Below, one piece after another: positions 24,055-31,860 of a stretch of DNA of 50,325 bases. The stretch comes from an uncultured Gammaproteobacteria bacterium (GTDB taxonomy: Bacteria > Pseudomonadota > Gammaproteobacteria > HK1): the NCBI GenBank assembly GCA_947258715.1, contig CAMYJH010000021.1, positions 1-50,325 on the forward strand, given 5' to 3'. Made by a program: the position numbers and the translations under genes. The notes under the pieces were generated by a model, which was not told the DNA's origin, ran no database searches, and worked only from the letters and a program-made list of their open reading frames with translations. The number at the start of each line of letters is the position of its first letter. The stretch's first letter is position 1.

Positions 24055-25263
24055 ATGAAGCGCCGGCAAGTTCTGACCCAAGCAGCCAAGACCCTGCCCC
24101 TCCTGGCTAGCCCCGTGCCAGCGTTAATGGGAGCGGCCGGAACCCGCGCAAATGTTTCCCGTACGATCACCCTGTTCCTGTGCGGCGACGTCATGACCGG
24201 CCGCGGCATCGATCAAATCCTGCCTCACCCTGGCGACCCTCGTCTCTACGAAAGCTATATGCGTTCCGCCAAGGGTTACGTTGAGCTTGCCGAGAGCTCA
24301 ATCGGACCGTTCCCAACGCCTGTGGACTTTGCTTACCCATGGGGCGATGCCCTCGAGGAATTCGATCGCGCCCGGCCCGATTTGAGGATCATCAACCTCG
24401 AGACCAGCGTGACAAAGAGCGATACCCGAGCGCCCAAAGGCATCCATTACAGGATGCATCCCGACAATATTCCTTGTTTGACAGCGGCGAAGATCGATTG
24501 CTGTGCGCTTGCGAATAACCACGTACTCGATTGGGGCGAGGCAGGGCTTGTTGAGACTCTAGAAACACTCGAACGCGTTGACATTGCGAGCGCGGGCGCG
24601 GGCCGAGACCTCGACGAGGCCGAAGCGCCGGCGATGTTTGAAGTTTTCCGCAAAGGAAGAGTGCTGGTGTTCGCGTTTGGATCGGTGACCAGCGGCATAC
24701 CTCTTGGCTGGGAGGCCTCAGTAGGCAGGCCCGGAGTAAATCTATTGGAAAACTTCTCCGATAGCATGGTTCGGCGTATCGCGGGACAGGTGCAGTCGGT
24801 AAAGCAGCAAGGCGACTTAGTCATTGCCTCGATTCATTTGGGAGGCAACTGGGGTTACCACATCCCTTCAGAGCAGAAGGCGTTTGCGCACAAGCTTCTC
24901 GATGAAGCCGGAGTTGATATCATCTACGGCCATTCTTCGCATCACCCGAAAGGGATCGAAGTCTACGACGGCAAGCCCATTCTCTACGGTTGCGGCGACT
25001 TTCTGAACGATTATGAAGGCATCGGCGGATACGAAGAGTTTCGTGGTGAGCTCGTTTTGATGTACTTCATCGGCGTTGATCCCGCCACGTCCAGTCTCAC
25101 TCACTTTGAAATGACGCCGCTCAAGATTGAGCGCTTCAGATTGAATCGAGTAAATAGAGAAGATGCCAGATGGCTGCGGGACAGGCTCAACCGGGAAGGC
25201 GCCGAATTGAAAACCAAGGTGGAGCTGGCTCGAGACAATACCTTGTCGCTGTTGTGGGATTGA
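24055..25263 (+). CDS. CapA-family (poly-gamma-glutamate synthesis type) metallophosphatase
   Basis: 402 residues. A twin-arginine-like or Sec signal (MKRRQVLTQAAKTLPLLASP) indicates export. The CapA/PgsA metallophosphatase core is seen in FLCGDVMTGRGID (44-54), LRIINLETSVT, the ALANNHVLDWGEAGL metal-site motif, VIASIHLGGNWGYHIPSEQK and IYGHSSHHPKGIEVYDGKPI. CapA-like proteins act in poly-gamma-glutamate capsule synthesis or anchoring in some bacteria, but most standalone members have no known substrate. No capB, capC or other polymer gene lies nearby. The spacing to the CPBP protease gene is 115 bp. Confidence 0.88.
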   Translation: MKRRQVLTQAAKTLPLLASPVPALMGAAGTRANVSRTITLFLCGDVMTGRGIDQILPHPGDPRLYESYMRSAKGYVELAESSIGPFPTPVDFAYPWGDALEEFDRARPDLRIINLETSVTKSDTRAPKGIHYRMHPDNIPCLTAAKIDCCALANNHVLDWGEAGLVETLETLERVDIASAGAGRDLDEAEAPAMFEVFRKGRVLVFAFGSVTSGIPLGWEASVGRPGVNLLENFSDSMVRRIAGQVQSVKQQGDLVIASIHLGGNWGYHIPSEQKAFAHKLLDEAGVDIIYGHSSHHPKGIEVYDGKPILYGCGDFLNDYEGIGGYEEFRGELVLMYFIGVDPATSSLTHFEMTPLKIERFRLNRVNREDARWLRDRLNREGAELKTKVELARDNTLSLLWD

Positions 25264-25378
25264 TCCGGCTAGCCTCTCAAAGGTATGGCAGACGGGACTA
25301 TCTTGTTCCGTACACCACCGAATTACGAAAACTTTCTCTACAACGATGATTGAATCCACCTGACACGGGCGATTCTCA

Positions 25379-25942
25379 ATGTTCTTTTGGCTCGCATGCG
25401 CCATCGAGACTGCGCTGCTAATCATCGCATTCGCGCTCGCTTACCTGTTCAGACAACCCTTGTTTTCCGATCTCCACTGGAGCGTGCTGGATCTACTTCT
25501 TGGGATCTTCGCGAGCGCGCCTTTGTGCATTCTCTTCCGGTGGATGCTGCAGTCATCGCTCGCACCGCTGGTACGGATCCGCCGGCTATTGGTCGCCGGG
25601 CTACGCCCGTTCTTCGCCCCCTGGTCGTTGGTCCAGCTGACATTCATCTCGATATTGGCCGGTATATGCGAGGAAGTGTTGTTCCGGAGTGTTATCCAGG
25701 GCACTCTCTCGGCGAATGCTGGACCCTTCATAGCATTGATTATCGCGAGCGCGCTTTTCGGCGGCGCGCATCTCGTGACCCTGGCTTACGCCGTTGTCGC
25801 GGCTGCGATTGGCGCCTATTTTGGCGTGCTGTGGTTATTGGGTGGCAACTTGCTTATTCCGATAACGGCCCACGCAGCTTATGATTTCGCGGCGCTCGTT
25901 TACTTTTTGCGCTTTTGGCATCCTGAGAATTCGGGCGAGTGA
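25379..25942 (+). CDS. CPBP family intramembrane metalloprotease
   Basis: 187 residues with about five transmembrane helices. The three conserved CPBP/Abi (CAAX protease and bacteriocin-processing) motifs are present: EEVLFR (glutamate pair and Arg), FGGAHL (metal-binding His) and HAAYDF near the C-terminus (second His). Such proteins cleave substrates within the membrane; the bacterial substrates are mostly unknown. The ATG at 25379 starts a clean first helix. The stop at 25940-25942 lies ten bases before palindromic repeat copy 2. Confidence 0.85.
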   Translation: MFFWLACAIETALLIIAFALAYLFRQPLFSDLHWSVLDLLLGIFASAPLCILFRWMLQSSLAPLVRIRRLLVAGLRPFFAPWSLVQLTFISILAGICEEVLFRSVIQGTLSANAGPFIALIIASALFGGAHLVTLAYAVVAAAIGAYFGVLWLLGGNLLIPITAHAAYDFAALVYFLRFWHPENSGE

Positions 25943-25952
25943 ATAGTGAATA

Positions 25953-26041
25953 GGGACATTCAGAGTTCCTAAGTGACTGATTGGCCGTGCCGTCAATCTG
26001 AAGAGCAGAAATTCAATAGGTTACGAACTCTGAATGTCCCC
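25953..26041. repeat. Palindromic repeat copy 2 (subfamily A)
   Basis: The arm GGGACATTCAGAGTTCCTAA is followed by the core CGTGCCGTCAATCTGAAGAG and a right arm ending CTCTGAATGTCCCC. The copy lies 10 bp after the CPBP gene stop and 30 bp before the next start. Confidence 0.9.
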
Positions 26042-26071
26042 TCTTCCCCGACTGCGGTGACCACATAAGAG

Positions 26072-26542
26072 ATGTCCAGCCAAATGCTGAGCAGACATTA
26101 CCTGCTTGCGCTATTGCTCATAACCGTTCCCCCCGAGGGTTTCGCCGATCGAAACATTCTGGTAGGCATCCAGGATGGATGGATCGTCGCATCCCAGGGG
26201 GCAGATGAAAGCCTGCAATCAGCCCGAATTCGAATTTGGGGACCTTCCAATGTTTCGGGACAGTTTCATCAACTAGACGAAGATTCGGAAAACGAATACG
26301 TGGTGATATCCCGGGGAATCGGCAGCGGGCCGTACTATAAGCTGCAAATCGTTGACTTTCCGCAACACGGTATCGTGACCTGGTCTTACGATTCTGCGGG
26401 CGCGCCGCGTGTCGAAGGCGGCTTCGTCTATCTCGGTGAGTTAACTGATGGCTATGCAGGCGCGGCCACGACGCCCCGATTTCAAAAATACAGACTTTCC
26501 GTAAAAGGGCTCTCCAGGGTAAACGATGGGCAGAGCAACTAG
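26072..26542 (+). CDS. Secreted protein of unknown function
   Basis: 156 residues. It has a signal peptide (HYLLALLLITVPPEGFA, cut before DRN) and a mature part that looks like one beta-sandwich, with alternating strands such as NILVGIQDGWIVASQ and YKLQIVDFPQHGIVTWSYD. There are no cysteines in the mature region and no family that I recognise. A second ATG at 26084 would also fit. It is flanked on both sides by palindromic repeats (copies 2 and 3), with the second lying 33 bp after the stop. Confidence 0.6.
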   Translation: MSSQMLSRHYLLALLLITVPPEGFADRNILVGIQDGWIVASQGADESLQSARIRIWGPSNVSGQFHQLDEDSENEYVVISRGIGSGPYYKLQIVDFPQHGIVTWSYDSAGAPRVEGGFVYLGELTDGYAGAATTPRFQKYRLSVKGLSRVNDGQSN

Positions 26543-26575
26543 CGTTACACCGAGAATGAGGAAGTGGAGGGAAGT

Positions 26576-26665
26576 GGGGACATTCAGAGTTGGTAAGTGA
26601 CTGATTGGTTGTGCCGTCAATCTGAAGAGCAGAAATTCAATAGGTTACGAACTCTGAATGTCCCC
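26576..26665. repeat. Palindromic repeat copy 3 (subfamily A)
   Basis: The copy is nearly identical in its core to copy 2 (GTGCCGTCAATCTGAAGAGC). It lies in the convergent gap between the secreted protein and the thiol dioxygenase, whose stop is 5 bp from its right end. Confidence 0.9.
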
Positions 26666-26669
26666 ATTC

Positions 26670-27230
26670 TTACTTGATGCTCAAGATAAACGGCGTCGCT
26701 TCGTTGGTCTCCAGGTTGAACGAGACGCGATCGGTGTAGTTGACGTGCCGTCCATAGGTGTGGATCGACGTGGTGACGTGATCGGTTTCGTTATGAACCA
26801 GGTGAACGCCCCTCGGTCTCATACAGATTACGTCGCCAGGGCCGGCTGAAAAGCTGCACCGTTCCTCGAGCTCCGCATAATCGGATCGCGAGCGATCATC
26901 GAGCCTATCGTATTTGACGTTGCGCTCCTCTCCATCCATGCCCGCAACCACTGCCCAGGTACCGTGGTCATGCGGCGGAGTGCCCTGATGCGGCGACCAG
27001 GCAACGACGAAGACGGCCAGGGAGTGATCTGGTTCCTGATGCAGAACATGAACCCCGAAACCCTGTTCCGCGTCGGTTTCGTAATACTCAGGCTTGATCC
27101 AGCTCTCTTTGGCCAGCGCAAGTTTCCGCGCCAACGGCCCGATCTGATCAAAAATTTCATCGTAGTCTGACGTCGCCGCCGTGATCCGCCGGAGGTCGGA
27201 CACGTATTCTTCGACTGAGTACTTCATCAT
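26670..27230 (-). CDS. Cysteine dioxygenase-type cupin thiol dioxygenase
   Basis: 186 residues of the cysteine dioxygenase type I family, which adds O2 to a thiol to give a sulfinate using a mononuclear Fe(II). The metal ligands are His87 and His89 (TPPHDHGTW) and His143 (RGVHLVHN). The Ser-His-Tyr proton-relay motif is SIHTYG (Ser155, His157, Tyr159). The Cys that crosslinks to Tyr in mammalian CDO is replaced by a non-Cys residue, as in bacterial members and in 3-mercaptopropionate dioxygenases. The substrate could therefore be cysteine, 3-mercaptopropionate or a related thiol. The ATG at 27230 follows GGGAGG. It lies between repeat copies 3 and 4. Confidence 0.88.
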   Translation of the reverse strand: MMKYSVEEYVSDLRRITAATSDYDEIFDQIGPLARKLALAKESWIKPEYYETDAEQGFGVHVLHQEPDHSLAVFVVAWSPHQGTPPHDHGTWAVVAGMDGEERNVKYDRLDDRSRSDYAELEERCSFSAGPGDVICMRPRGVHLVHNETDHVTTSIHTYGRHVNYTDRVSFNLETNEATPFILSIK

Positions 27231-27269
27231 GAGGTCTACCTCCCTCCGGGTTATCCCGAGTGACTGAAT

Positions 27270-27359
27270 GGGGACATTCAGAGTTCGTAACCAACTGATT
27301 TTCTGTTCTCTAGATTAGCCGCACGATCAATCAATCACTTACGAACTCAGAATGTCCCT
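27270..27359. repeat. Palindromic repeat copy 4 (subfamily A, inverted)
   Basis: GGGGACATTCAGAGTTCGTA begins the left arm. The core reads as subfamily A only on the opposite strand (GATCGTGCGGCTAATC), so this copy is inverted relative to copies 1-3 and 5. Its right end is 11 bp from the DUF2845 stop. Confidence 0.88.
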
Positions 27360-27370
27360 ACGATCCGAGG

Positions 27371-27775
27371 CTAGGCGCAGGGACTCTGCCACTTCCGCTG
27401 TTGCCCTTTGATTCCAGCATGGATCCCTTCCACCTCACCTTCGACCATGGTCAGGATTATCGCCACCCGGCCAAACGCAAGCTTATAGATCCATCTCTCG
27501 ATGTTTACGTCTCCAACGAAGCACCGACGCTGGAGCCGGCCGCCATAGTCGAAGTGCTTTGTTTCTTGCTCCTTTGCAGCGGGTTCTCCGCACTGATCGC
27601 GAACAGAAAGAACGGAATCTCCCACGTGAATCATCTTGCCACTGCAGACCAGTTCCGCCGCGAACACGCTGCTGGATATACCAAGAGTCAAGAATAAAAT
27701 ACCAATCAGGCACGGCCTCACGATTTTGAGCCTCGGAGTGGGGAGTGGCGGTTTGAGGTTATAAAACGAGCTCAT
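27371..27775 (-). CDS. DUF2845 secreted protein, paralogue 1
   Basis: 134 residues from ATG 27775. The mature part starts around AAELVCSGKMIHVGD, after a signal segment (PCLIGILFLTLGISSSVFA). The family pattern is clear: VGDSVLSVRDQCGEPAAKEQ, an aromatic-rich middle, then RWIYKLAFGRVAIILTMVEG and a Cys near the end (WQSPCA). Three to four cysteines suggest disulphides in the periplasm. I chose the inner ATG because GGAAAG precedes it closely, and the longer frame would overlap the gene upstream. DUF2845 proteins are small envelope proteins of unknown role. The related protein at 33128 has the same pattern, including TFCGKPASIEKE, AFGRVKKVVTVVDGQ and EWRSPCT. Confidence 0.8.
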   Translation of the reverse strand: MSSFYNLKPPLPTPRLKIVRPCLIGILFLTLGISSSVFAAELVCSGKMIHVGDSVLSVRDQCGEPAAKEQETKHFDYGGRLQRRCFVGDVNIERWIYKLAFGRVAIILTMVEGEVEGIHAGIKGQQRKWQSPCA

Positions 27776-27797
27776 TTCTTTCCGTACCCCGTGTTTC

Positions 27798-28199
27798 TCA
27801 CGACGGACAGTGCGCCACACTCGCTTGAAGCATATCCATCAAAACTTCCGCCCAGTCGTCGCTCACCCGGCCCCCGGCCAGCGCCTCGGCTGGTGCAATC
27901 TTGTTTTCCCTGTTGTAAACGAGATGGACCTGCATGCGCTCGAGCTCCTGTATTCCAAGCATATGAGCCACTCGGCTAGAGCCGTTGCGGGCGAAGATCA
28001 CCACACGAAAGCAGGGCGGCTCGACACGCAGCCGATTGAATATGCCCACGTGCCATCCCGTTCCGAGCCAAGGGGCCTCCACACGCACCAGGGCGCCAAC
28101 CACCGGCAGAGATCCAGGCTTAGCCGTTTTAGCCACGCCGGAAATTACGAGGCTCAAACAAAAACCTAAGGTGACAAACGATTTGCACTGTCTCGTCAC
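27798..28199 (-). CDS. Secreted protein of unknown function
   Basis: 133 residues from GTG 28199. A signal peptide (SFVTLGFCLSLVISGVA) is visible, followed by VVGALVRVEAPWLGTGWHVG and FRVVIFARNGSSRVAHMLGI, which suggest a small beta-rich domain. The end is Cys-containing (SVAHCPS). No family is recognised. It is 22 bp upstream of the DUF2845 start on the same strand, so the two probably form one transcript. Confidence 0.55.
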   Translation of the reverse strand: MTRQCKSFVTLGFCLSLVISGVAKTAKPGSLPVVGALVRVEAPWLGTGWHVGIFNRLRVEPPCFRVVIFARNGSSRVAHMLGIQELERMQVHLVYNRENKIAPAEALAGGRVSDDWAEVLMDMLQASVAHCPS

Positions 28200-28347
28200 A
28201 AAAGGATCCGCGGCACAGTATTATTTCTCTACGCCATTTTTGGTTCATCTGCCAGGACAGCACGGGTTGGCTTAATCATCTGGTTAGCTCAAATTCATTA
28301 TACTGTCTCTGCCATTTCTTGGAATTGGTAATGTGGGAGAAATCAAC

Positions 28348-28725
28348 ATGAGTGATAAAGAAAAAATCGATGCCTGTAACGCGATGTTTCAGGAAGCCTT
28401 GAGGCAAGGCGACGCAGATAGGTGTGCCGCCATGTGTACCGAAGATGCGGTCATGATGCCGCCAAATGCGCCGCCCATCGAAGGATGCGAGGCAATTAAG
28501 CGACACTTCGCCAAACTCGGACCGGACTCTTCGATAAGCGCGGAAATATCGAAAGTCGAGGTTTTCGGCGAGCTCGCATACCAACTCAGCCGCGTAAGCT
28601 GGGCCTCGGACGGCAATACCAAATATACCGACGCTTTAGATGTGCTTCGGAAGCAGGCTGACGGCTCTTGGTTGTTTGTCGCGTCTGCCTGGAACAGCAG
28701 TGGGGGATTCGATCAAGCGCAGTAA
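28348..28725 (+). CDS. DUF4440 / SnoaL-like NTF2-fold protein
   Basis: 125 residues. The N-terminal helices (MSDKEKIDACNAMFQEALRQ) and the CTEDAVMMPPNAPPIEGCEA segment are the DUF4440 pattern, followed by strands ending in LRKQADGSWLFVASAWNS. NTF2-like proteins bind small hydrophobic ligands or act as isomerases; no catalytic pair can be assigned here. ATG 28348 is preferred over the upstream GTG 28333 because GGGAGA lies 8 bases before it. The stop lies 10 bp before repeat copy 5. Confidence 0.8.
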   Translation: MSDKEKIDACNAMFQEALRQGDADRCAAMCTEDAVMMPPNAPPIEGCEAIKRHFAKLGPDSSISAEISKVEVFGELAYQLSRVSWASDGNTKYTDALDVLRKQADGSWLFVASAWNSSGGFDQAQ

Positions 28726-28734
28726 TCGGGGCGA

Positions 28735-28820
28735 GGGGACATGGAGAGTTCGTAGCTGATTGATAATGCCGCCGATTTGAAAAACGGCAATTCAATAAGT
28801 TACGAAGTCTGAATGTCCCC
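28735..28820. repeat. Palindromic repeat copy 5 (subfamily A, diverged)
   Basis: The left arm is GGGGACATGGAGAGTTCGTA (two changes) and the right arm ends GAATGTCCCC. The copy lies in the convergent gap between the DUF4440 gene and iorB-like gene, 20 bp from the latter's stop. Confidence 0.85.
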
Positions 28821-28840
28821 TCGCCTCTCGCCTCCTCGCC

Positions 28841-31144
28841 TTATGCGGCGCTTAGCTGATCGCCGATCGGAAGCTTCCGGATCCTTTTTCCGGTCGCATC
28901 ATATATCGCGTTGATCAGCGCCGGTGCGTACGGAGGCACCCCCGGCTCGCCGACACCGCAGGGTGGTAGATTCACATAGTCCTCAACCACGTGCACCCGA
29001 ACGTCGAGCGGGGCATCGCTCATACGAGTTATGGGGTAGTCGTGGAAGTTGTTCTGATCCACCGCACCTTTGGTGGTGGTGATCTTGCCATGGCGAGCGA
29101 TGGTGTTTCCGTAGATCGCCGCACCCTCGATCTGCTTTCGGATCCCCTCCGGATTCACGTAGCGACCGCAGTCGATGGCCACATCAACCTGCGGAACGCG
29201 TACCGTCCCGTCATCCTGAACCACCACGTGCACCGCCGTCGCCACGTAGCTGTGAAAGGAACGGTGACAGGCCAAATCCAAGCCATGGCCCTTCGGCAGC
29301 TTCTTGCCGTAGCCCGACTTTTTCGCCACCACACGCAGCGCGTTGGACAAACGCTTGGGCATGATCGGCCATTTCTCCACCGGGTCACCGTAGTTCCAAA
29401 CTTCCTCGATCCCGTCCTTGGTCAGATCCATCACCTCCGCCTCGCCGATCAGCTCGAGCAGAAACTCGACCGGGTCGCGGCCCGCGGCCGCGGCCAGCTC
29501 GTTGGCGAAGCAGTTCATAGCGAAGGCGTGCTGGATATTATTAACCGCACGATACCAGCCGACCCGGATCATGACGTCGGCCTCGCCGTTTTCGATGCGG
29601 ATGTTCGGCACCTTGTCGTACGGCAGATCGATCAGCCCGAGACCAAACTCGATGTCGAAGCCGTTCTTCTGCGCCGGGTTCCACAATCCGAGAATCGACG
29701 GCCATGCGCCGCAGTGATGCCACGCCGTTACCTTGCCCGACGAATCGAGCCCGGCCTTCAAGTACTGCGCGCTTGCGGTGTGGTAGTAGCCGTTCTTGAT
29801 CTCGTCCTCGCGCGTCCACTGCACCCGCACCGGCGCACCGACTTTCTTAGAAAGTATCGCCGCCTCGCAAACAAAGTCCGGCTTCGACTTGCGGCCGAAG
29901 CCGCCACCCAGCAGCGTCACCTGGCAATCGACTTCACTCCTTTCGATCCCCAGCGCCTCGGCAACGTACTGCCGCGTCTCGTTGGGCGACTGTACCGCGG
30001 CCCAGACCTTGATCGGCCTGGCGCTGGCATCGACGATGGCCGCCGGCGGCTCCATCGGGGTGTGGATGAAGTAAGGCACGAAATACTCCGCCTCGACGAC
30101 CTTGGCCGCGCTCGCAAACGCCGTGTCCACGTCACCGCGCTTGCGGATCACGGTTCCACCCTTTCGCGCCGAGTCGCGGAGCTTGTCGTCGTAGGAGCTC
30201 GAATCGTGCGCGGCGTTGGGACCCGGGTCCCAATCGATCTTGAGTTTCTTGCGCCCTTCTATCACCGACCAGGTATTGCTGCCGATAACCGCGACGCCGC
30301 CGAGCGCCCTGAACTCGGCCGGCTTATCGTCGGCAAGCGTCGGGATCTCCACCACTTGCTCGACACCCTCAATCTTCAGCGACTCGGTGGCATCAAAGGA
30401 CTTCACCTTGCCGCGGAATACCGGGGCGCGCGCCACCACGGCGATCTTCATCCCGGGAAGCGAAATGTCGGCGCCGTAGCTGGCGCCGCCGGTGCTCATA
30501 TCGTAGTTGTCCACCATCGGCATATCCTTGCCGATGTACTTCCACTCCGAAGGGTCCTTGAGCTTGAGCCCGGCAGTCCCTTCGCCTGAGGGCACCTTGA
30601 TGTCCGCGGCCACATCGATCACTTCGCCGAAATCGAAAGACCTGCCCGTGGGGCTGTGATGAATGCGGTGGTTGCGGGCGTAGACTTCGCCCGCATCGAC
30701 GCCCCACTTGCGCGCCGCGGCCTGTTCCAGCACGTAGCGTCCCGCGGCACCAAGCTCGCGCATGACGCCGAAGCTGTGCCGGGTGCTGCGGGAGCCGTCG
30801 GTGTTTTGACCGTCTTTGCCCGCCGGGTCGAACTTGGTGTCGTCACCGGGCGCCTGCCAGATCTTGACCCGCGACCAGTCAGCCTCCAGTTCGTCGGCAA
30901 GGATCATCGGTATGCCGGTGCGCACGCCCTGACCCATCTCGGAACGGGCACAGGTCAGCGTTACCGCTCCGTCGGCGTCGATGCGTACAAAAAGATTAGG
31001 CTGAACCGAGGCGAGCGCGGCTTTGACGCTCCTCATCAGCGAATTCAGCGGATGGGGCACGAGCTGCGCGCCCAGCACCAGGGCGGTGGTGGCGCCGGTG
31101 CTTTTAAGAAACTGGCGCCGGCTGATGTTCTCAACGTTCCACAT
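28841..31144 (-). CDS. Molybdenum hydroxylase large subunit (IorB-like, isoquinoline/aldehyde oxidoreductase type)
   Basis: 767 residues from ATG 31144. A Tat signal is present (SRRQFLKSTGATTALVLGAQ). The family is the large subunit of xanthine-dehydrogenase-type enzymes with molybdopterin-cytosine dinucleotide: TLTCARSEMGQGVRTGIPMI, then AVNNIQHAFAMNCFANELAA, and the catalytic-Glu-containing CGVGEPGVPP near the C-terminus. The IorB-type proteins act in the periplasm and hydroxylate N-heterocycles or aldehydes. The gene starts 2 bp after the iorA-like stop, so the two are one operon. The Tat signal lies on the large subunit, as in known IorAB systems. Substrate is unknown. Confidence 0.9.
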   Translation of the reverse strand: MWNVENISRRQFLKSTGATTALVLGAQLVPHPLNSLMRSVKAALASVQPNLFVRIDADGAVTLTCARSEMGQGVRTGIPMILADELEADWSRVKIWQAPGDDTKFDPAGKDGQNTDGSRSTRHSFGVMRELGAAGRYVLEQAAARKWGVDAGEVYARNHRIHHSPTGRSFDFGEVIDVAADIKVPSGEGTAGLKLKDPSEWKYIGKDMPMVDNYDMSTGGASYGADISLPGMKIAVVARAPVFRGKVKSFDATESLKIEGVEQVVEIPTLADDKPAEFRALGGVAVIGSNTWSVIEGRKKLKIDWDPGPNAAHDSSSYDDKLRDSARKGGTVIRKRGDVDTAFASAAKVVEAEYFVPYFIHTPMEPPAAIVDASARPIKVWAAVQSPNETRQYVAEALGIERSEVDCQVTLLGGGFGRKSKPDFVCEAAILSKKVGAPVRVQWTREDEIKNGYYHTASAQYLKAGLDSSGKVTAWHHCGAWPSILGLWNPAQKNGFDIEFGLGLIDLPYDKVPNIRIENGEADVMIRVGWYRAVNNIQHAFAMNCFANELAAAAGRDPVEFLLELIGEAEVMDLTKDGIEEVWNYGDPVEKWPIMPKRLSNALRVVAKKSGYGKKLPKGHGLDLACHRSFHSYVATAVHVVVQDDGTVRVPQVDVAIDCGRYVNPEGIRKQIEGAAIYGNTIARHGKITTTKGAVDQNNFHDYPITRMSDAPLDVRVHVVEDYVNLPPCGVGEPGVPPYAPALINAIYDATGKRIRKLPIGDQLSAA

Positions 31145-31146
31145 GG

Positions 31147-31599
31147 TCAAACCTCCTGCGCCGCGGCGCGCACCGCCGCAAAAATCCGCTGGTAGGTGCC
31201 GCAGCGGCAGATATTGCCCGCCATGACGCCGATGATCTGCTGATCGCTCGGATCCGGATTTTCGGCAAGTAACGCCGCGGCCTGCATGATCTGCCCGGAC
31301 TGACAGTAGCCGCACTGCGGTACGTTGTGCGCGCGCCACGCCCGCTGCACCGGATGGTTGCCTTTGGGATCCAGGCCCTCGATGGTAGTCACCCCCTTGC
31401 CGTGGGCCGCGGACACCGGCGTGACGCAGCCGCGCACCGCTTTGCCGTCTAGGTGCACGGTGCAGGCACCGCACAGCGCCATGCCGCAGCCGAACTTGGT
31501 CCCGGTCAGTCCGAGCTCATCCCGAACGTACCAAAGCAAAGGCATGTTCGGATCGCCGTTGAACTGGCGACGTACGCCGTTGATTTTCAGGGAAATCAT
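31147..31599 (-). CDS. Molybdenum hydroxylase 2Fe-2S subunit (IorA-like)
   Basis: 150 residues. It has the two [2Fe-2S] clusters of the small subunit. The plant-type ferredoxin cluster has Cys38, Cys43, Cys46 and Cys58 ([14 protein letters not shown] and GCVT). The helical cluster has Cys96, Cys99, Cys131 and Cys133 ([12 protein letters not shown] and NICRCGTY). It passes electrons from the Mo centre of the neighbouring large subunit, usually to a cytochrome c. ATG 31599 follows AGGAGATC. No signal peptide is present; it probably travels with the Tat-tagged partner. Confidence 0.95.
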   Translation of the reverse strand: MISLKINGVRRQFNGDPNMPLLWYVRDELGLTGTKFGCGMALCGACTVHLDGKAVRGCVTPVSAAHGKGVTTIEGLDPKGNHPVQRAWRAHNVPQCGYCQSGQIMQAAALLAENPDPSDQQIIGVMAGNICRCGTYQRIFAAVRAAAQEV

Positions 31600-31748
31600 C
31601 GTCGATCTCCTTCTGTTAGAGTTTGTGGTGATTAGAAAGCGCCGCTGTTCAATGCCGATGGAGCGCTGACGTCAGGGCACACTTCGATTCTTCTTTTTCA
31701 GGCCGCATAAATTACGCTAATTTTTTCGGGCAGGGTAGCTTGAGCGGA

Positions 31749-31839
31749 GGGACATTCAGAGTTCGTAAGTGACTGAAGTTGTGCGTGTATGGCGGCGCAG
31801 AAATTCGAGAATCAGCAGCTTACGAACTCTGAATGTGCC
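31749..31839. repeat. Palindromic repeat copy 6 (subfamily B)
   Basis: GGGACATTCAGAGTTCGTAA begins the copy and a right arm ending CTCTGAATGTGCC closes it. The core is of the B type (GTGCGTGTATGGCGGCGCAG). Unlike the others, this copy sits in a divergent intergenic region, 21 bp upstream of the antiporter start. Confidence 0.88.
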
Positions 31840-31860
31840 GTTTAGCTTTAAGAACTAGCG

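Noticed and set aside
28991..30589. Plus-strand open frame of 532 codons across the molybdenum hydroxylase gene
   Set aside because: It lies antisense within the clear IorB-like coding region, is His/Arg-rich and has no motif; a shadow of GC-rich codon use.
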